Assembly: GCA_964611095.1 (NCBI GenBank)
Contig: CAZSWJ010000008.1
Span: 1 to 54,068 of the forward strand
Direction: 5' to 3'
Source: CAZKJL01 sp964611095
GTDB taxonomy: Bacteria > Patescibacteriota > Gracilibacteria > Peribacterales > Peribacteraceae
Length of the DNA: 54,068 bases
Part shown: piece after piece, positions 23,919 to 32,013 of the stretch
How the letters are laid out: the number at the start of each line of letters is the position of its first letter
Position numbering within the stretch: the stretch's first letter is position 1
Program-made: the position numbers and the translations under genes
The notes under the pieces: model-generated
The model's database searches: none
Told to the model about the DNA's origin: nothing
Seen by the model: the letters and a program-made list of their open reading frames with translations, nothing else

Positions 23919-24290
23919 GAGCATGGTGCACAGGCACTCGGGCACTTCCACGTAGCCCCAGCACAGTTCTTTTTCGACGTTCAGGAACCCCATGTCGAAG
24001 TTGGCGTTGTGGGCCACGAGAATCGATCCTTGGGCGAACTCCAAAAACTTCGGAAGCACTTCCTCGATGCCGGGAGCTCCGCGCACGTCGTCATCGGAAA
24101 TTTTGTTGACCTGTTTGGCCTCCCACGGAATCTCGCGTTCGGGGTTCACGAGCGAGACGAACGACTTCGTTTCATCCACTTGTCCGTCTTCGATGCGGAT
24201 GCCGGCGATCTCGATGATGCGATGTCCGCGCTTGGCGTCGAGACCCGTTGTTTCGACGTCAAAAACGGTGATCGGGGGAAGTGCGCTCAT
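23709..24290 (-). CDS. DEDDh 3'-5' exonuclease (DnaQ / Pol III epsilon-like)
   Basis: 193 residues. Exo I ITVFDVETTGLDAK (catalytic Asp and Glu), Exo II VAHNANFDMGFL and Exo III ARHRALPDVMLT (His and Asp) are complete. Stand-alone exonuclease domain with no polymerase or helicase attached. Could be the proofreading subunit or an accessory nuclease. TACTGT lies 11 bases before the ATG. Confidence 0.9.
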   Translation of the reverse strand: MSALPPITVFDVETTGLDAKRGHRIIEIAGIRIEDGQVDETKSFVSLVNPEREIPWEAKQVNKISDDDVRGAPGIEEVLPKFLEFAQGSILVAHNANFDMGFLNVEKELCWGYVEVPECLCTMLLSRALFPTQFGHSLDAVAKRLNLTIPQARHRALPDVMLTAHALLKMMELGEISTIDDLRGLASLGANVR

Positions 24291-24395
24291 GGGGGGACCA
24301 GACAGTACATCTCCGATGCAAGATTAAGAATTGACGCTCCATCTTTTTTTGTTCGGATTGCAGAGATTTTTCAGGCACGGCGGCGCGAATGGTTT

Positions 24396-24401
24396 TATAG
24401 T
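24396..24401 (+). promoter_or_regulatory. Leaderless promoter -10 box of nth
   Basis: TATAGT ends 8 bases before the nth ATG. The rest of the 119-base gap (24291-24409) is AT-richer, with a T7 run near 24343 but no clear stem-loop, riboswitch or tRNA. Confidence 0.5.
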
Positions 24402-24409
24402 GACGTTCC

Positions 24410-25024
24410 ATGAAGAAACTTAGCATTGAGGACGCTCTCCGTCGGCTCAAAGTTCTCTATCCCGAGGCGGGCTGCACGCTCGATTGGACGACGCCGCTCG
24501 ATCTTCTGGTCGCCACCATTCTTTCGGCTCAGTGTACGGACAAGCGCGTGAACATCGTCACCAAAACGCTCTTCAAAAAATACCGAACGCCGCAGGACTA
24601 CGTTGATGTCACGCAGGCCGAACTGGAGAACGACATTCACTCGTGCGGAACCTTCCGCATGAAGGCCAAGGCCATCCGCTCGGCGTGCCGAACCATCATC
24701 GATGATTTCGACGGCAAGGTTCCTCGCACGATGCACGACATGCTCACGCTTCGGGGCGTCGGCCGCAAAACCGCATCCGTCGTTCTCTCCACGGCCTTCG
24801 GCGTGCAGGAGGGGATCGCCGTGGATACCCACGTCATGCGTGTCAGCCGCAGACTCGGGCTCACGCGCGCGAAAACACAGTCCACGATCGAGGCCGACCT
24901 CATGAAGAAGACGCCGCGCTCGGAGTGGGCGAACTTGTCGCACCTGCTCATCGCGCACGGACGCGCGGTGTGCACCGCACGGAATCACGATTGCAAGAAC
25001 TGTTTGTTTGAAGCACGTTCGTAA
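24410..25024 (+). CDS. nth: Endonuclease III-like DNA glycosylase
   Basis: 204 residues. Excises oxidised pyrimidines and cleaves the abasic site. The helix-hairpin-helix LRGVGRKTASVVL with catalytic Lys and the AVDTHVMRVSRRLGL motif with catalytic Asp are intact, as is ATILSAQCTDKRVN. The C-terminal iron-sulfur loop is CTARNHDCKNCLFEARS-stop: Cys spacing 6-2 is normal, but the fourth ligand position is the terminal Ser204 (TCG) instead of Cys. Leaderless start; the trx-like gene begins 20 bases after the stop. Confidence 0.93.
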   Translation: MKKLSIEDALRRLKVLYPEAGCTLDWTTPLDLLVATILSAQCTDKRVNIVTKTLFKKYRTPQDYVDVTQAELENDIHSCGTFRMKAKAIRSACRTIIDDFDGKVPRTMHDMLTLRGVGRKTASVVLSTAFGVQEGIAVDTHVMRVSRRLGLTRAKTQSTIEADLMKKTPRSEWANLSHLLIAHGRAVCTARNHDCKNCLFEARS

Positions 25025-25043
25025 CGGCGTATACTTGCGGTCC

Positions 25044-25532
25044 ATGCGACATATCGTGTTTTTCGGTTCGTGCATCGTGGTCCTCGCGGTCCTTCTTTTC
25101 GTGGCCGTGAACGAGACTCGCAAGACGTTGGAGTTGCGTGAACCGGAATACACGTCATCCGTTCCATCTTCATCCGTCTCATCCGCAGCCTCTCGTCCGC
25201 TTCTGTATAAGGATTACGATCCCAGACTCGTGATGTCGGGCAGCGCGTCCGTTCTGTTCTTTGCCGATAAAAACGATCCGTTCTCGACCAAGCACGATGC
25301 GCTCATCCGCACGCTCTCGCTCTCGGGCTCACTCAAGCTTCCGGTCTACCGCATCGAATTCGCGACATCCACGGGTGCGCGCATCACGTACGGCGTCATC
25401 GTCCCCGACACATTCGTCGTTCTCGATGCCAAGAAAGCAAGGACGTCATCACTCATTCATCCCGCCGACGCGGAACTGAGCGTGGTCTTGCTTCAACAAT
25501 CTTCCTCGTCCTCTTCCTCCCGCAAAAAATGA
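25044..25532 (+). CDS. Membrane-anchored thioredoxin-like protein lacking the active-site cysteines
   Basis: 162 residues. N-terminal transmembrane anchor (FFGSCIVVLAVLLFVAV, about 6-22), a Ser-rich linker (40-50), then a thioredoxin-like domain. SVLFFADKNDPFSTKHDALI (about 69-88) aligns with the strand-helix of thioredoxin-like proteins whose core reads WCPFC; here it is N-D-P-F-S, so both Cys are gone. The C-terminus is Ser-rich and basic. TATACT lies 8 bases before the ATG. It overlaps the DipZ-like gene by 4 bases (ATGA). Probably a non-redox partner of that protein; inference. Confidence 0.6.
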   Translation: MRHIVFFGSCIVVLAVLLFVAVNETRKTLELREPEYTSSVPSSSVSSAASRPLLYKDYDPRLVMSGSASVLFFADKNDPFSTKHDALIRTLSLSGSLKLPVYRIEFATSTGARITYGVIVPDTFVVLDAKKARTSSLIHPADAELSVVLLQQSSSSSSSRKK

Positions 25533-27343
25533 GCCTCTTCGTCCTCCTGTTTCTCGCCGGCATGATCACCATTCTTCTGCCGTGCATTCTCCCGCTCGTT
25601 CCGGTGGTCGTGGGCGTCAGTATCGCGGGCAGGAGCCGCTTTCGCCCGTTCGTGACCGTGCTCGGCATGGTCATCAGCTTCACGCTGTTCACGTTCGTGC
25701 TCCTCGTCGTGCTCGACCAGTTCGTGGAGCTCGCCGATTACATCCGCATTGCGACGTACTACATCCTGCTTCTGTTCGGCGTGTCATTCCTTTCGGGCTT
25801 CCGCGTCGTCCGCTTGGCGGGTGCGGTGGCGGGAGGATTTTTCTTTCTCGATAAAGGAGTGCCTGCCGTCGTCATCGCCATCATGCTCGGTATCTTCGCA
25901 CTGGAAATCGCGGGAAGCATCGCGAACCGCATTCAGCAATTCGGTGCGGGTGCGCAGCTGACAGCCCGCTCCGAGTTTGGCAACGACTCGCTCCTCACCG
26001 CATTCCTCGTGGGCCTCACGCTCGGGTTGGTCTGGGTGCCCTGCGCGGGCCCCGCGCTCGGCTTCGCTTTGGCGCTGGTACGGGAGCAACCGGGTCCCAT
26101 GGCGCTTCTGGCCCTCTTCTCCTACGCCCTCGGTACGGCCGTTCCGCTCCTCATCGTCGGGTACGGCGGGCAGTACGCCGTTCGTTCCGTGAGGGTTCTG
26201 AACAAATACACGGGGCTCGTCAAACGTATCGTCGGCATCATTCTCATTCTCACCGCCGTGGCACTCCACATGAATGTGCTGCAGAAAATTCAGGTATGGG
26301 TCGAAGACCACACGATGTTCGGTGACGTCGGCTCGAAGCTCGAGGAGCTCCTCTTTCCCATCGACGGTGGTCCGTCCGGTTCGGGCGCCGTTTCTTCTTC
26401 CAACGGTATGCAACCCTCCTCTCTCCCCAAGATCATTCGTGCTCCCGAGCTCACGGGTCTCGGTCCCTGGCACAACTCGGAGCCTCTCACCATGGCAGGC
26501 ATGAAAGACAAAGTCGTCCTCGTCGATTTCTGGACGTACAGCTGCATCAACTGCATCCGCACGCTGCCGTATGTGCAGGGTTACTGGGACAAGTACAAGG
26601 GCACCGAGAAGTTCGTGCTCCTCGGCGTCCACACGCCCGAGTTCACGTTCGAGAAGAGCGAGAAGAACGTCGCCATGGCCATCAAAGAACACGGCCTCAC
26701 GTACCCCGTGGCCCAGGACAACGATTTCGGCACGTGGTCGGCGTTCGCCAACCGTTATTGGCCCGCAAAGTACCTCATCGATGCCCAGGGGTACGTTCGC
26801 TACACGCACTTCGGCGAGGGTGATTACGAGGAAACGGACAAAGCCATCGCAAGCTTGCTTGCCGAGATCGGCGTGAGCAGTACGGGTGCCGTCGTCACCG
26901 AGTCGAGCGCGCCTCGCGAAGGAGGCCCCATCACGCCCGAGACGTATCTGAGCTCTCGCTCCTGGCCCGCCTTCGGGAATGCTCAGGGTGAGCCCGGCAG
27001 TGCCATCCTGACCTACGCTGCGCCGTCATCGGTCGAGCCCGGCAAGTATTATCTTTCCGGTTCATGGCAGCTCGTCGACGATGAATCCGAAACGCTTCGG
27101 TCCGATACGGGCGAGATTCGCATGAAGTTCGTGGGCGGCGAGATCAACTTGGTCTTGGGTATGGAAGACGGTGCCAAACCGGTGAAGGCCGAGGTGATGG
27201 TGGACGGCAAAGACGCGGGCACGTTCATCGTCGATCGTCACGATCTCTTCAATCTGTTCAAGGGTGACTACGGCGAACACGATGTCATCCTCAAGCTGAC
27301 GGGAAAAGGGGTGCAGGCCTTTGCGTTCACGTTCGGGAGGTAG
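25529..27343 (+). CDS. DipZ-like fusion: CcdA/DsbD membrane domain plus TlpA thioredoxin plus C-terminal beta domain
   Basis: 604 residues. Residues 1-260 form a CcdA-type electron-transfer membrane domain with the paired Cys in LLPCILPLVP (C19) and WVPCAGPALG (C172). Residues 300-440 are a TlpA/ResA-like thioredoxin with DFWTYSCINCIRTLP (C339/C342) and cis-Pro in YWPAKYLI. Residues 460-604 form a beta-rich domain like the C-terminus of mycobacterial DipZ. It would carry reducing power across the membrane to extracytoplasmic thiols. Translationally coupled to the Cys-less thioredoxin-like gene. The Cys-rich 51-residue gene converges on it. Confidence 0.88.
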   Translation: MSLFVLLFLAGMITILLPCILPLVPVVVGVSIAGRSRFRPFVTVLGMVISFTLFTFVLLVVLDQFVELADYIRIATYYILLLFGVSFLSGFRVVRLAGAVAGGFFFLDKGVPAVVIAIMLGIFALEIAGSIANRIQQFGAGAQLTARSEFGNDSLLTAFLVGLTLGLVWVPCAGPALGFALALVREQPGPMALLALFSYALGTAVPLLIVGYGGQYAVRSVRVLNKYTGLVKRIVGIILILTAVALHMNVLQKIQVWVEDHTMFGDVGSKLEELLFPIDGGPSGSGAVSSSNGMQPSSLPKIIRAPELTGLGPWHNSEPLTMAGMKDKVVLVDFWTYSCINCIRTLPYVQGYWDKYKGTEKFVLLGVHTPEFTFEKSEKNVAMAIKEHGLTYPVAQDNDFGTWSAFANRYWPAKYLIDAQGYVRYTHFGEGDYEETDKAIASLLAEIGVSSTGAVVTESSAPREGGPITPETYLSSRSWPAFGNAQGEPGSAILTYAAPSSVEPGKYYLSGSWQLVDDESETLRSDTGEIRMKFVGGEINLVLGMEDGAKPVKAEVMVDGKDAGTFIVDRHDLFNLFKGDYGEHDVILKLTGKGVQAFAFTFGR

Positions 27344-27345
27344 GT

Positions 27346-27501
27346 TCACTGCTTGCCGCCGTCGCAGCACGTTTCGCACAAGTTTCCGCACTTCACGCAG
27401 TAGCGCTTCAGCTTGCGGTCGATGAATTGCAGGCAGCCGCAGACGGGGCAGCAGTCGCAGGCTGATTCCTCAGTATTGTTGCTTTTGGAGCCCTCAGACA
27501 T
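27346..27501 (-). CDS. Cys-rich small zinc-ribbon-like protein, 51 aa
   Basis: Encodes MSEGSKSNNTEESACDCCPV then CGCLQFIDRKLKRYC and VKCGNLCETCCDGGKQ. Eleven Cys in 51 residues, with CPVCGC and CVKC pairs typical of zinc ribbons. TATAAT lies 11 bases before the ATG. No database family recognised. The stop lies 2 bases from the DipZ-like stop (convergent). May bind zinc or be a thiol substrate of the neighbouring redox system; inference. Confidence 0.7.
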   Translation of the reverse strand: MSEGSKSNNTEESACDCCPVCGCLQFIDRKLKRYCVKCGNLCETCCDGGKQ

Positions 27502-27505
27502 GATA

Positions 27506-27533
27506 TTGACAAATTATAGTATTATTATAAGAT
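27506..27533 (+). promoter_or_regulatory. Promoter of the 27593 membrane-protein gene
   Basis: Consensus -35 TTGACA (27506-27511), 16-base spacer, -10 TAAGAT (27528-27533). The region is strikingly AT-rich compared with its surroundings and also holds the minus-strand TATAAT of the Cys-rich gene, so the promoters overlap. Confidence 0.6.
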
Positions 27534-27592
27534 ATATATGAGCAGCACTTCGCTGTTCTTTAAAACCATAGGCTGTATTTGGAGGTGGTGCA

Positions 27593-28030
27593 ATGTTGCA
27601 GAATCGGTATGACACGGTGCTTGAAGTGTTCCCTCGGATTGCAGTGATGCTCTGTGTGATCTATGCGATTGCATGGATCGTCGTCTTGCGTTCGGTGATA
27701 CGAAACAGAAAATGGAGCTACCTGTACCCGGGGCTGAAGAGACAATTATTATTCATTCCTTGCTATTGTCTTGTTGCCATCGGGCTCACGATGCTCTTCT
27801 GTTACGTCTTTTCGTCTCCCAGTATCGTTGGGTATGCCTTCGTCCTTCTCGTCTTCGTCGCGACGGATTGGCTGGCGGGCAGACTGATGTATCAGGAGCC
27901 GCAATACGAACGAACGTTTGAGGCGGATTTCCTGTTGGGGACGCCGGCTTTGCTGCTCCCCATCGCAGTCGCACATATCCTGGTCTTTGGGTTTGAGTTT
28001 TTCAAAGCCACGCCGTGGATCTCGCAGTGA
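27593..28030 (+). CDS. Hypothetical polytopic membrane protein, 145 aa
   Basis: Four predicted transmembrane helices (AVMLCVIYAIAWIVVL; LLFIPCYCLVAIGLTMLF; SIVGYAFVLLVFVATDWLA; PALLLPIAVAHILVFGF). No family recognised. It is unusual here in having a strong Shine-Dalgarno sequence, GGAGG at 27581-27585, 7 bases before the ATG, plus a leader of about 50 bases. Its base composition looks less GC-rich than neighbours. This may mark recent acquisition or a strongly translated gene. Confidence 0.7.
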   Translation: MLQNRYDTVLEVFPRIAVMLCVIYAIAWIVVLRSVIRNRKWSYLYPGLKRQLLFIPCYCLVAIGLTMLFCYVFSSPSIVGYAFVLLVFVATDWLAGRLMYQEPQYERTFEADFLLGTPALLLPIAVAHILVFGFEFFKATPWISQ

Positions 28031-28065
28031 TTTTGCATCGGTATCCTCCGCGATACAGCCTACAT

Positions 28066-28090
28066 ACACCCCTTTTTCACAAAGGGGTGT
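28066..28090. repeat. Perfect 10-base stem-loop
   Basis: ACACCCCTTT (28066-28075) pairs with AAAGGGGTGT (28081-28090) around a TTCAC loop. There is no T-run on either side. It precedes a clear bidirectional terminator, and may be an additional 3' structure of the 27593 gene. Confidence 0.5.
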
Positions 28091-28101
28091 TGGCTGTGCC
28101 C

Positions 28102-28134
28102 AAAAAAAGAGGCACGTCCCGGCGTGCCTCTTTG
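28102..28134. terminator. Bidirectional intrinsic terminator
   Basis: Stem AGAGGCACG (28108-28116) / CGTGCCTCT (28123-28131), 6-base loop, preceded by A7 and followed by TTT. It lies between convergent genes (27593 membrane protein and amtB) and can serve both. Confidence 0.85.
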
Positions 28135-28152
28135 CCCTCTACCTTGCGGTAG

Positions 28153-29355
28153 CTAAAAGTCGTACGCCTCTTCGCCGTGGATGGCTTTGTCCAGACTGCC
28201 ACCGTTGGCTTCCACGCCGAGTTTCATGAAGAGTTTCATGACGATGAGGATGAGGTACGTCGCGACGAACGCGAAGATCATGGCGATGACCGTTCCCTGA
28301 ATGTTCGCGATGAACTGCGTCGTGTTGCCTTCGATGAGCCCCGAGAATCCGCCGATTTCCTTGGCGGCGAACACACCCGTCAGGATCGATCCCACGATGC
28401 CACCGACTCCGTGGCAGCCCCATACGTCGAGTGCGTCATCCCAGCCCATTTTGATGCGGAATTTGATGGCGTAGAAGCAGCACACCGCGGCGATGATGCC
28501 GATGAGCAGCGCCGAGCTCGGTTCGATGTAACCGGCGGCGGGCGTGATGGCCACGAGTCCCGCCACGGCTCCCGTGAGTGCGCCGACGGCACTGGGTTTG
28601 CCGTCCACGATCCAGGACAGGAAGAGCCACGTCACCATCGCCATGGATGCGGCGATGTCGGTGTTGGCGAATGCGGCTGCGGCTTGGCCGTTCGCTGCGA
28701 GCGCGCTACCCGCGTTGAAGCCGTACCAACCGAACCACAGGAGACCCACACCCAAAGCCACATGCATGATGTTATGCGGCTGGTGCTGCGTGTGCGCACG
28801 CTTGCCGAGCACGAAGACCGACGCGAGTGCCGCCATACCGGCACTGATGTGCACCACGGTTCCTCCGGCGAAGTCGATGGCGCCGAGTTTGGCGATGAGA
28901 CCTCCGCCCCACACCATGTGCGCGAGCGGTGCGTAGATCACGATGCTCCAGATGACGAGGAAGATCAGGTAGCTCTTGAAGTTCATTCGCTCCGTGAACG
29001 CACCCGTGATGAGCGCGGGCGTGATGATGGCGAACATCATCTGGAAGACGAAGAACGCCAAGTAGGGAATATCGGCTCCGTACGCGCCCGGCGTCATGCC
29101 GACGCCCTTCATCATGAAGTGCTGCATGCCGCCGATGATGCCCGCTCCTCCGACGTCGTTTCCGAATGCCAGCGAGAACGTGAGGATGGCCCAGAGTACG
29201 GTCACGAGACCCATCGAGATGAAGCTCTGCATCATGATGGTGAGCACGCCCCTGCGTTGCACGAGTCCGCCGTAGAAGAATGCGAGCCCCGGCGTCATGA
29301 TGGCCACGAGTGCGGCCGAGATCAGGACGAAGGCGGTGTTTCCGGTATTGATCAT
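28153..29355 (-). CDS. amt: Ammonium transporter
   Basis: 400 residues, typical Amt/MEP/Rh length, 11 predicted transmembrane helices, N-terminus outside and no signal peptide evident. Family motifs are FFYGGLVQRRGVLTIMMQS, DFAGGTVVHISAG, LLWFGWYGFNAGSAL and DVWGCHGVGGIVGSILTG, giving the twin-His pore (HIS and HGV). It conducts ammonium or ammonia into the cell. It lies directly downstream of glnA on the same strand, a pairing that matches uptake with assimilation. No PII (glnK) gene is adjacent. The leader is pyrimidine-rich and lacks a Shine-Dalgarno sequence. Confidence 0.96.
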   Translation of the reverse strand: MINTGNTAFVLISAALVAIMTPGLAFFYGGLVQRRGVLTIMMQSFISMGLVTVLWAILTFSLAFGNDVGGAGIIGGMQHFMMKGVGMTPGAYGADIPYLAFFVFQMMFAIITPALITGAFTERMNFKSYLIFLVIWSIVIYAPLAHMVWGGGLIAKLGAIDFAGGTVVHISAGMAALASVFVLGKRAHTQHQPHNIMHVALGVGLLWFGWYGFNAGSALAANGQAAAAFANTDIAASMAMVTWLFLSWIVDGKPSAVGALTGAVAGLVAITPAAGYIEPSSALLIGIIAAVCCFYAIKFRIKMGWDDALDVWGCHGVGGIVGSILTGVFAAKEIGGFSGLIEGNTTQFIANIQGTVIAMIFAFVATYLILIVMKLFMKLGVEANGGSLDKAIHGEEAYDF

Positions 29356-29383
29356 GGGGGAGAGGAGGGAGAAATAATGCTGA

Positions 29384-29457
29384 GAAGCGGATAGCGATTG
29401 GCGGGTAGCGGGTAGGAATTTTCTATTCGCTACCCGCTAACTTCTACCCGCTCTTTT
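29384..29457. repeat. AGCGGGTAGC repeat pair forming a hairpin between glnA and amt
   Basis: Direct units (AGCGGATAGC, GGCGGGTAGCGGGTAG) are followed by inverted ones (CTACCCGCTAAC, CTACCCGCT) across an AATTTTCTATT loop. The stem TAGCGGGTAG / CTACCCGCTA is perfect. It covers most of the 100-base gap and ends at the glnA stop, so it can act as terminator, attenuator or 3' stabiliser between the two genes. It is the only copy with both orientations. Confidence 0.75.
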
Positions 29458-30868
29458 AAACGTCGTAGTACTTGAAGAACTCACCCGGCGTCGGGCGCTT
29501 CCGCTCGTCGGCGACTTCGTCACGCTTCACGGCGATGAAATCGTCCAAGAATTTCTTGTTGAAGACTCCGCCGTCGAGGAGGAACTGATGATCTTTATCC
29601 AGCGCATTGAGCGCTTCGTTCAAATCTTCCGGTGCGCGCGTGATCTTGGCGAGCTTGGCGGGGTCCATTTGGTACAAGTTTTGGTCGGTGGGTGCACCGG
29701 GTTCGATTTTTCGCTTGATGCCGTCCAGTCCCGCGAGGAGCATCGCGGCAAACGCGATGTACGGGTTGCATGCCGGGTCCGGTGAGCGGAATTCGATGCG
29801 CTTTGCCTTGGGGTTCTCCGAGTACATGGGAATGCGGATGGCGGCCGAGCGGTTGCGTGCCGAGTAGATGAAGTTCACCGGAGCTTCGAAGCCCGGGACG
29901 AGACGCTTGTAGCTGTTCGTCGTGGGGTTGCAGATGGCGCAGAGCGCGCGAGCGTGCTTGAGGATGCCTCCCATGTAGTACAGAGCCATTTTGCTGAGGC
30001 CCGCATACTCGTTGCCGGCGAAGAGCGGCTTGCCCTTGTTCCACAAGCTCTGGTGCGTGTGCATGCCGGAACCGTTGTCTCCGAAGAGGGGCTTGGGCAT
30101 GAACGTCACGCTCTTGCCGTACCGCTTGGCGACGTTGCGCGTGATGTATTTGTAGCGCATGAGCTTGTCGGCCATGACCAGAAGTTCGTCGAACTTCATG
30201 TCGATTTCGGCCTGGCCTCCCGTGGCCACCTCGTGGTGGAACGTCTCGATCGTGATGCCGGCTTTTTCCATCTCCATGACCATCGCGGCGCGGATGTCCT
30301 GCTGCTTGTCGAACGGGGAAGCGGGGAAGTAGCCTTCCTTGTGGCGGATCGTGTAGCCGAGATTTTGGCATTCGTCGGCGCACGCACCGCTGTTCCAGGT
30401 GGCTTCGTCGCTGTCCACTTCATAGTGAGACTTTCCGGTTCCGACGTCGTAGCTCACGTGGTCGAAGATGAAGAACTCGGCCTCGGGTCCGAAGTACGCC
30501 ACGTCGGCGATGCCGGATTTCTTGAGGTACTCGAGCGCTTTCTTGGCGATGGTGCGGGGACTCCTGATGTAGAGGTCCTTGGCGCCCGGCTCTTTGACGT
30601 CACAGAGCATGGAGAGCGTGGATTCCTCGGTGAACGGGTCGATGTACGCAGTGTTCGGGTCAGGAATCAACAGCATGTCAGATTCCTGAATCTGTTGAAA
30701 ACCGCGGATGGAGGAGCCGTCGAAGCCGGCGCCCTCCTTGAGAACGTCTTCCAGCTGGTGGATGGGTTTGCTGGTGTGATGCAGCGTGCCCGGCACGTCC
30801 ACGAAGGTCAGGTCGAGGACCGTGCATTTGTGTTTTTTCGCCAAAGCGATGACGTCTTTCGCTGTCAT
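29456..30868 (-). CDS. glnA: Glutamine synthetase, type I
   Basis: 470 residues, dodecameric GSI length. Makes glutamine from glutamate, ammonia and ATP. FVDVPGTLHH, the GFDGSSIRGFQ loop, metal-site FGPEAEFFIFD, NGSGMHTHQSLW, NPTTNSYKRLVPGFEAP and RIEFRSPDPACNPYIAFAAM are all present. The Tyr of the adenylylation loop is conserved (TDQNLYQMDP), as in GSI-beta enzymes, so adenylylation control is possible, although glnE is not in the window. The leader CTCTCCCTTTCCCCCCTTCT before the ATG is pyrimidine-rich. Followed by amt. Confidence 0.97.
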   Translation of the reverse strand: MTAKDVIALAKKHKCTVLDLTFVDVPGTLHHTSKPIHQLEDVLKEGAGFDGSSIRGFQQIQESDMLLIPDPNTAYIDPFTEESTLSMLCDVKEPGAKDLYIRSPRTIAKKALEYLKKSGIADVAYFGPEAEFFIFDHVSYDVGTGKSHYEVDSDEATWNSGACADECQNLGYTIRHKEGYFPASPFDKQQDIRAAMVMEMEKAGITIETFHHEVATGGQAEIDMKFDELLVMADKLMRYKYITRNVAKRYGKSVTFMPKPLFGDNGSGMHTHQSLWNKGKPLFAGNEYAGLSKMALYYMGGILKHARALCAICNPTTNSYKRLVPGFEAPVNFIYSARNRSAAIRIPMYSENPKAKRIEFRSPDPACNPYIAFAAMLLAGLDGIKRKIEPGAPTDQNLYQMDPAKLAKITRAPEDLNEALNALDKDHQFLLDGGVFNKKFLDDFIAVKRDEVADERKRPTPGEFFKYYDV

Positions 30869-31111
30869 GAGAAGGGGGGAAAGGGAGAGGGTAAGGAAGT
30901 CATGTGACGACGTCTTTCTACGTCCTCTCCCGCGTCATTCCTATCGAAACGTTGACGCATTTTTTTCGACTGTTTCTTTTTTGAACAACAGAACATCTCT
31001 TCCCTTTTATCGCTTTTGGAAGCCATATGCATGGATGAACACAAACGACGTTTTCGTTCATCGGTTTTCGAGTTGTTCATTCCTCTTACATATTGCTATC
31101 GTGTCCCGCGC

Positions 31112-31927
31112 ATGGCCAAAGACATCATCCACGTTCTGGAATCCGTCGGTCTCGACGCGAAGCAGTCCAAGCTCTACGTCGCCGGCCTCCAGCTCGGGAC
31201 GGCTCCCGCGTCGGACTACGCCAAAGTGACGGGCATCAACCGCATCACGTCGTACAACTTGCTCGAGGAAATGGTTCACAGAGGCTATTTTACGGTGATT
31301 CGCAAGGCTCGGGCCAAATGGTATGCCCCCGTGGCACCCGAGTACGTGGCGCTCGAAGCGCGCAAAAATGCCGAGGCTCTCGAGCGCGTGCTCCCTGAAC
31401 TCAGGTCACTGCAGGGTGCCAAGTACCGAAAGCCGCGCGTCCGATTCTTCGAGGGGTGGGAAGGAGTCCGTCACGTGTACCAAGACACGCTCACTGCGGG
31501 CACCGAGATTCTGAATTTCGCCAACTCTGCGGTCATTCGCAAATTCTGGCCGCAGTACGACACGGAGTACGTCGATGAGCGCGTGAAGCGCGGCATTCGT
31601 CTGCGCGGCATCGCGCCCGACGACGCGACGGGCAAGCGCGTGCACGGCGAAGATCAGCAGAAAATTCGCGAGATTCGCTTGGTCCCCGCATCGCAGTTCG
31701 ACTTCAAGAACGAAATCAAAGTCTACGACCACAAAGTCGTCATCTGTTCGTTCGATTCGGGCCTCAAGGGCGATCGCGACATCTTCGGACTCATCATCGA
31801 AAGCAAAGAAGTCGCCGAAACCCAGCGCCAGATTTTCGAAATGGCGTGGCGTTACGCCGGTTCGCTCATGCCCAAGGGCAAGCATCCCAAGGGAGGGGAG
31901 CCCTTCAAGAGGAGGTACATCGCCTAG
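31112..31927 (+). CDS. TrmB-family transcriptional regulator
   Basis: 271 residues from the ATG at 31112 (MAKDIIHVLESVGLDAKQSK); the longer frame to 31016 has no family support and would cross a plausible promoter. N-terminal winged helix (about 1-70): YVAGLQLGTAPASDYAKVTG, INRITSYNLLEEMVHRGYF. The C-terminal half (about 90-250) resembles the phospholipase-D-like effector domain of TrmB proteins (TEILNFANSAVIRKFWPQ). It is divergent from glnA/amt, 243 bases away, so it may control nitrogen genes or itself; inference. The gap holds AT-rich DNA but no stem-loop I can support. Confidence 0.82.
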   Translation: MAKDIIHVLESVGLDAKQSKLYVAGLQLGTAPASDYAKVTGINRITSYNLLEEMVHRGYFTVIRKARAKWYAPVAPEYVALEARKNAEALERVLPELRSLQGAKYRKPRVRFFEGWEGVRHVYQDTLTAGTEILNFANSAVIRKFWPQYDTEYVDERVKRGIRLRGIAPDDATGKRVHGEDQQKIREIRLVPASQFDFKNEIKVYDHKVVICSFDSGLKGDRDIFGLIIESKEVAETQRQIFEMAWRYAGSLMPKGKHPKGGEPFKRRYIA

Positions 31928-31946
31928 GGTTTTCGCGGCTCAGGCA

Positions 31947-31975
31947 TTGAAAAAAGGGACATTTTGGCGTATAAT
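31947..31975 (+). promoter_or_regulatory. Sigma-70-type promoter of the DUF4015 gene
   Basis: -35 TTGAAA (31947-31952), 17-base spacer, -10 TATAAT (31970-31975). The transcript would start near 31982, giving a leader of about 30 bases rich in CA repeats (CACACACCCACACCAACAAC) with no Shine-Dalgarno sequence. Confidence 0.8.
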
Positions 31976-32013
31976 GAGGAGAAAAATTCACACACCCACA
32001 CCAACAACCCATC

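Noticed and set aside
28177..29394. 405-codon plus-strand frame opposite amt
   Set aside because: Shadow of a conserved transporter; composition is Asp/Glu/His/Arg-rich as for other shadows.
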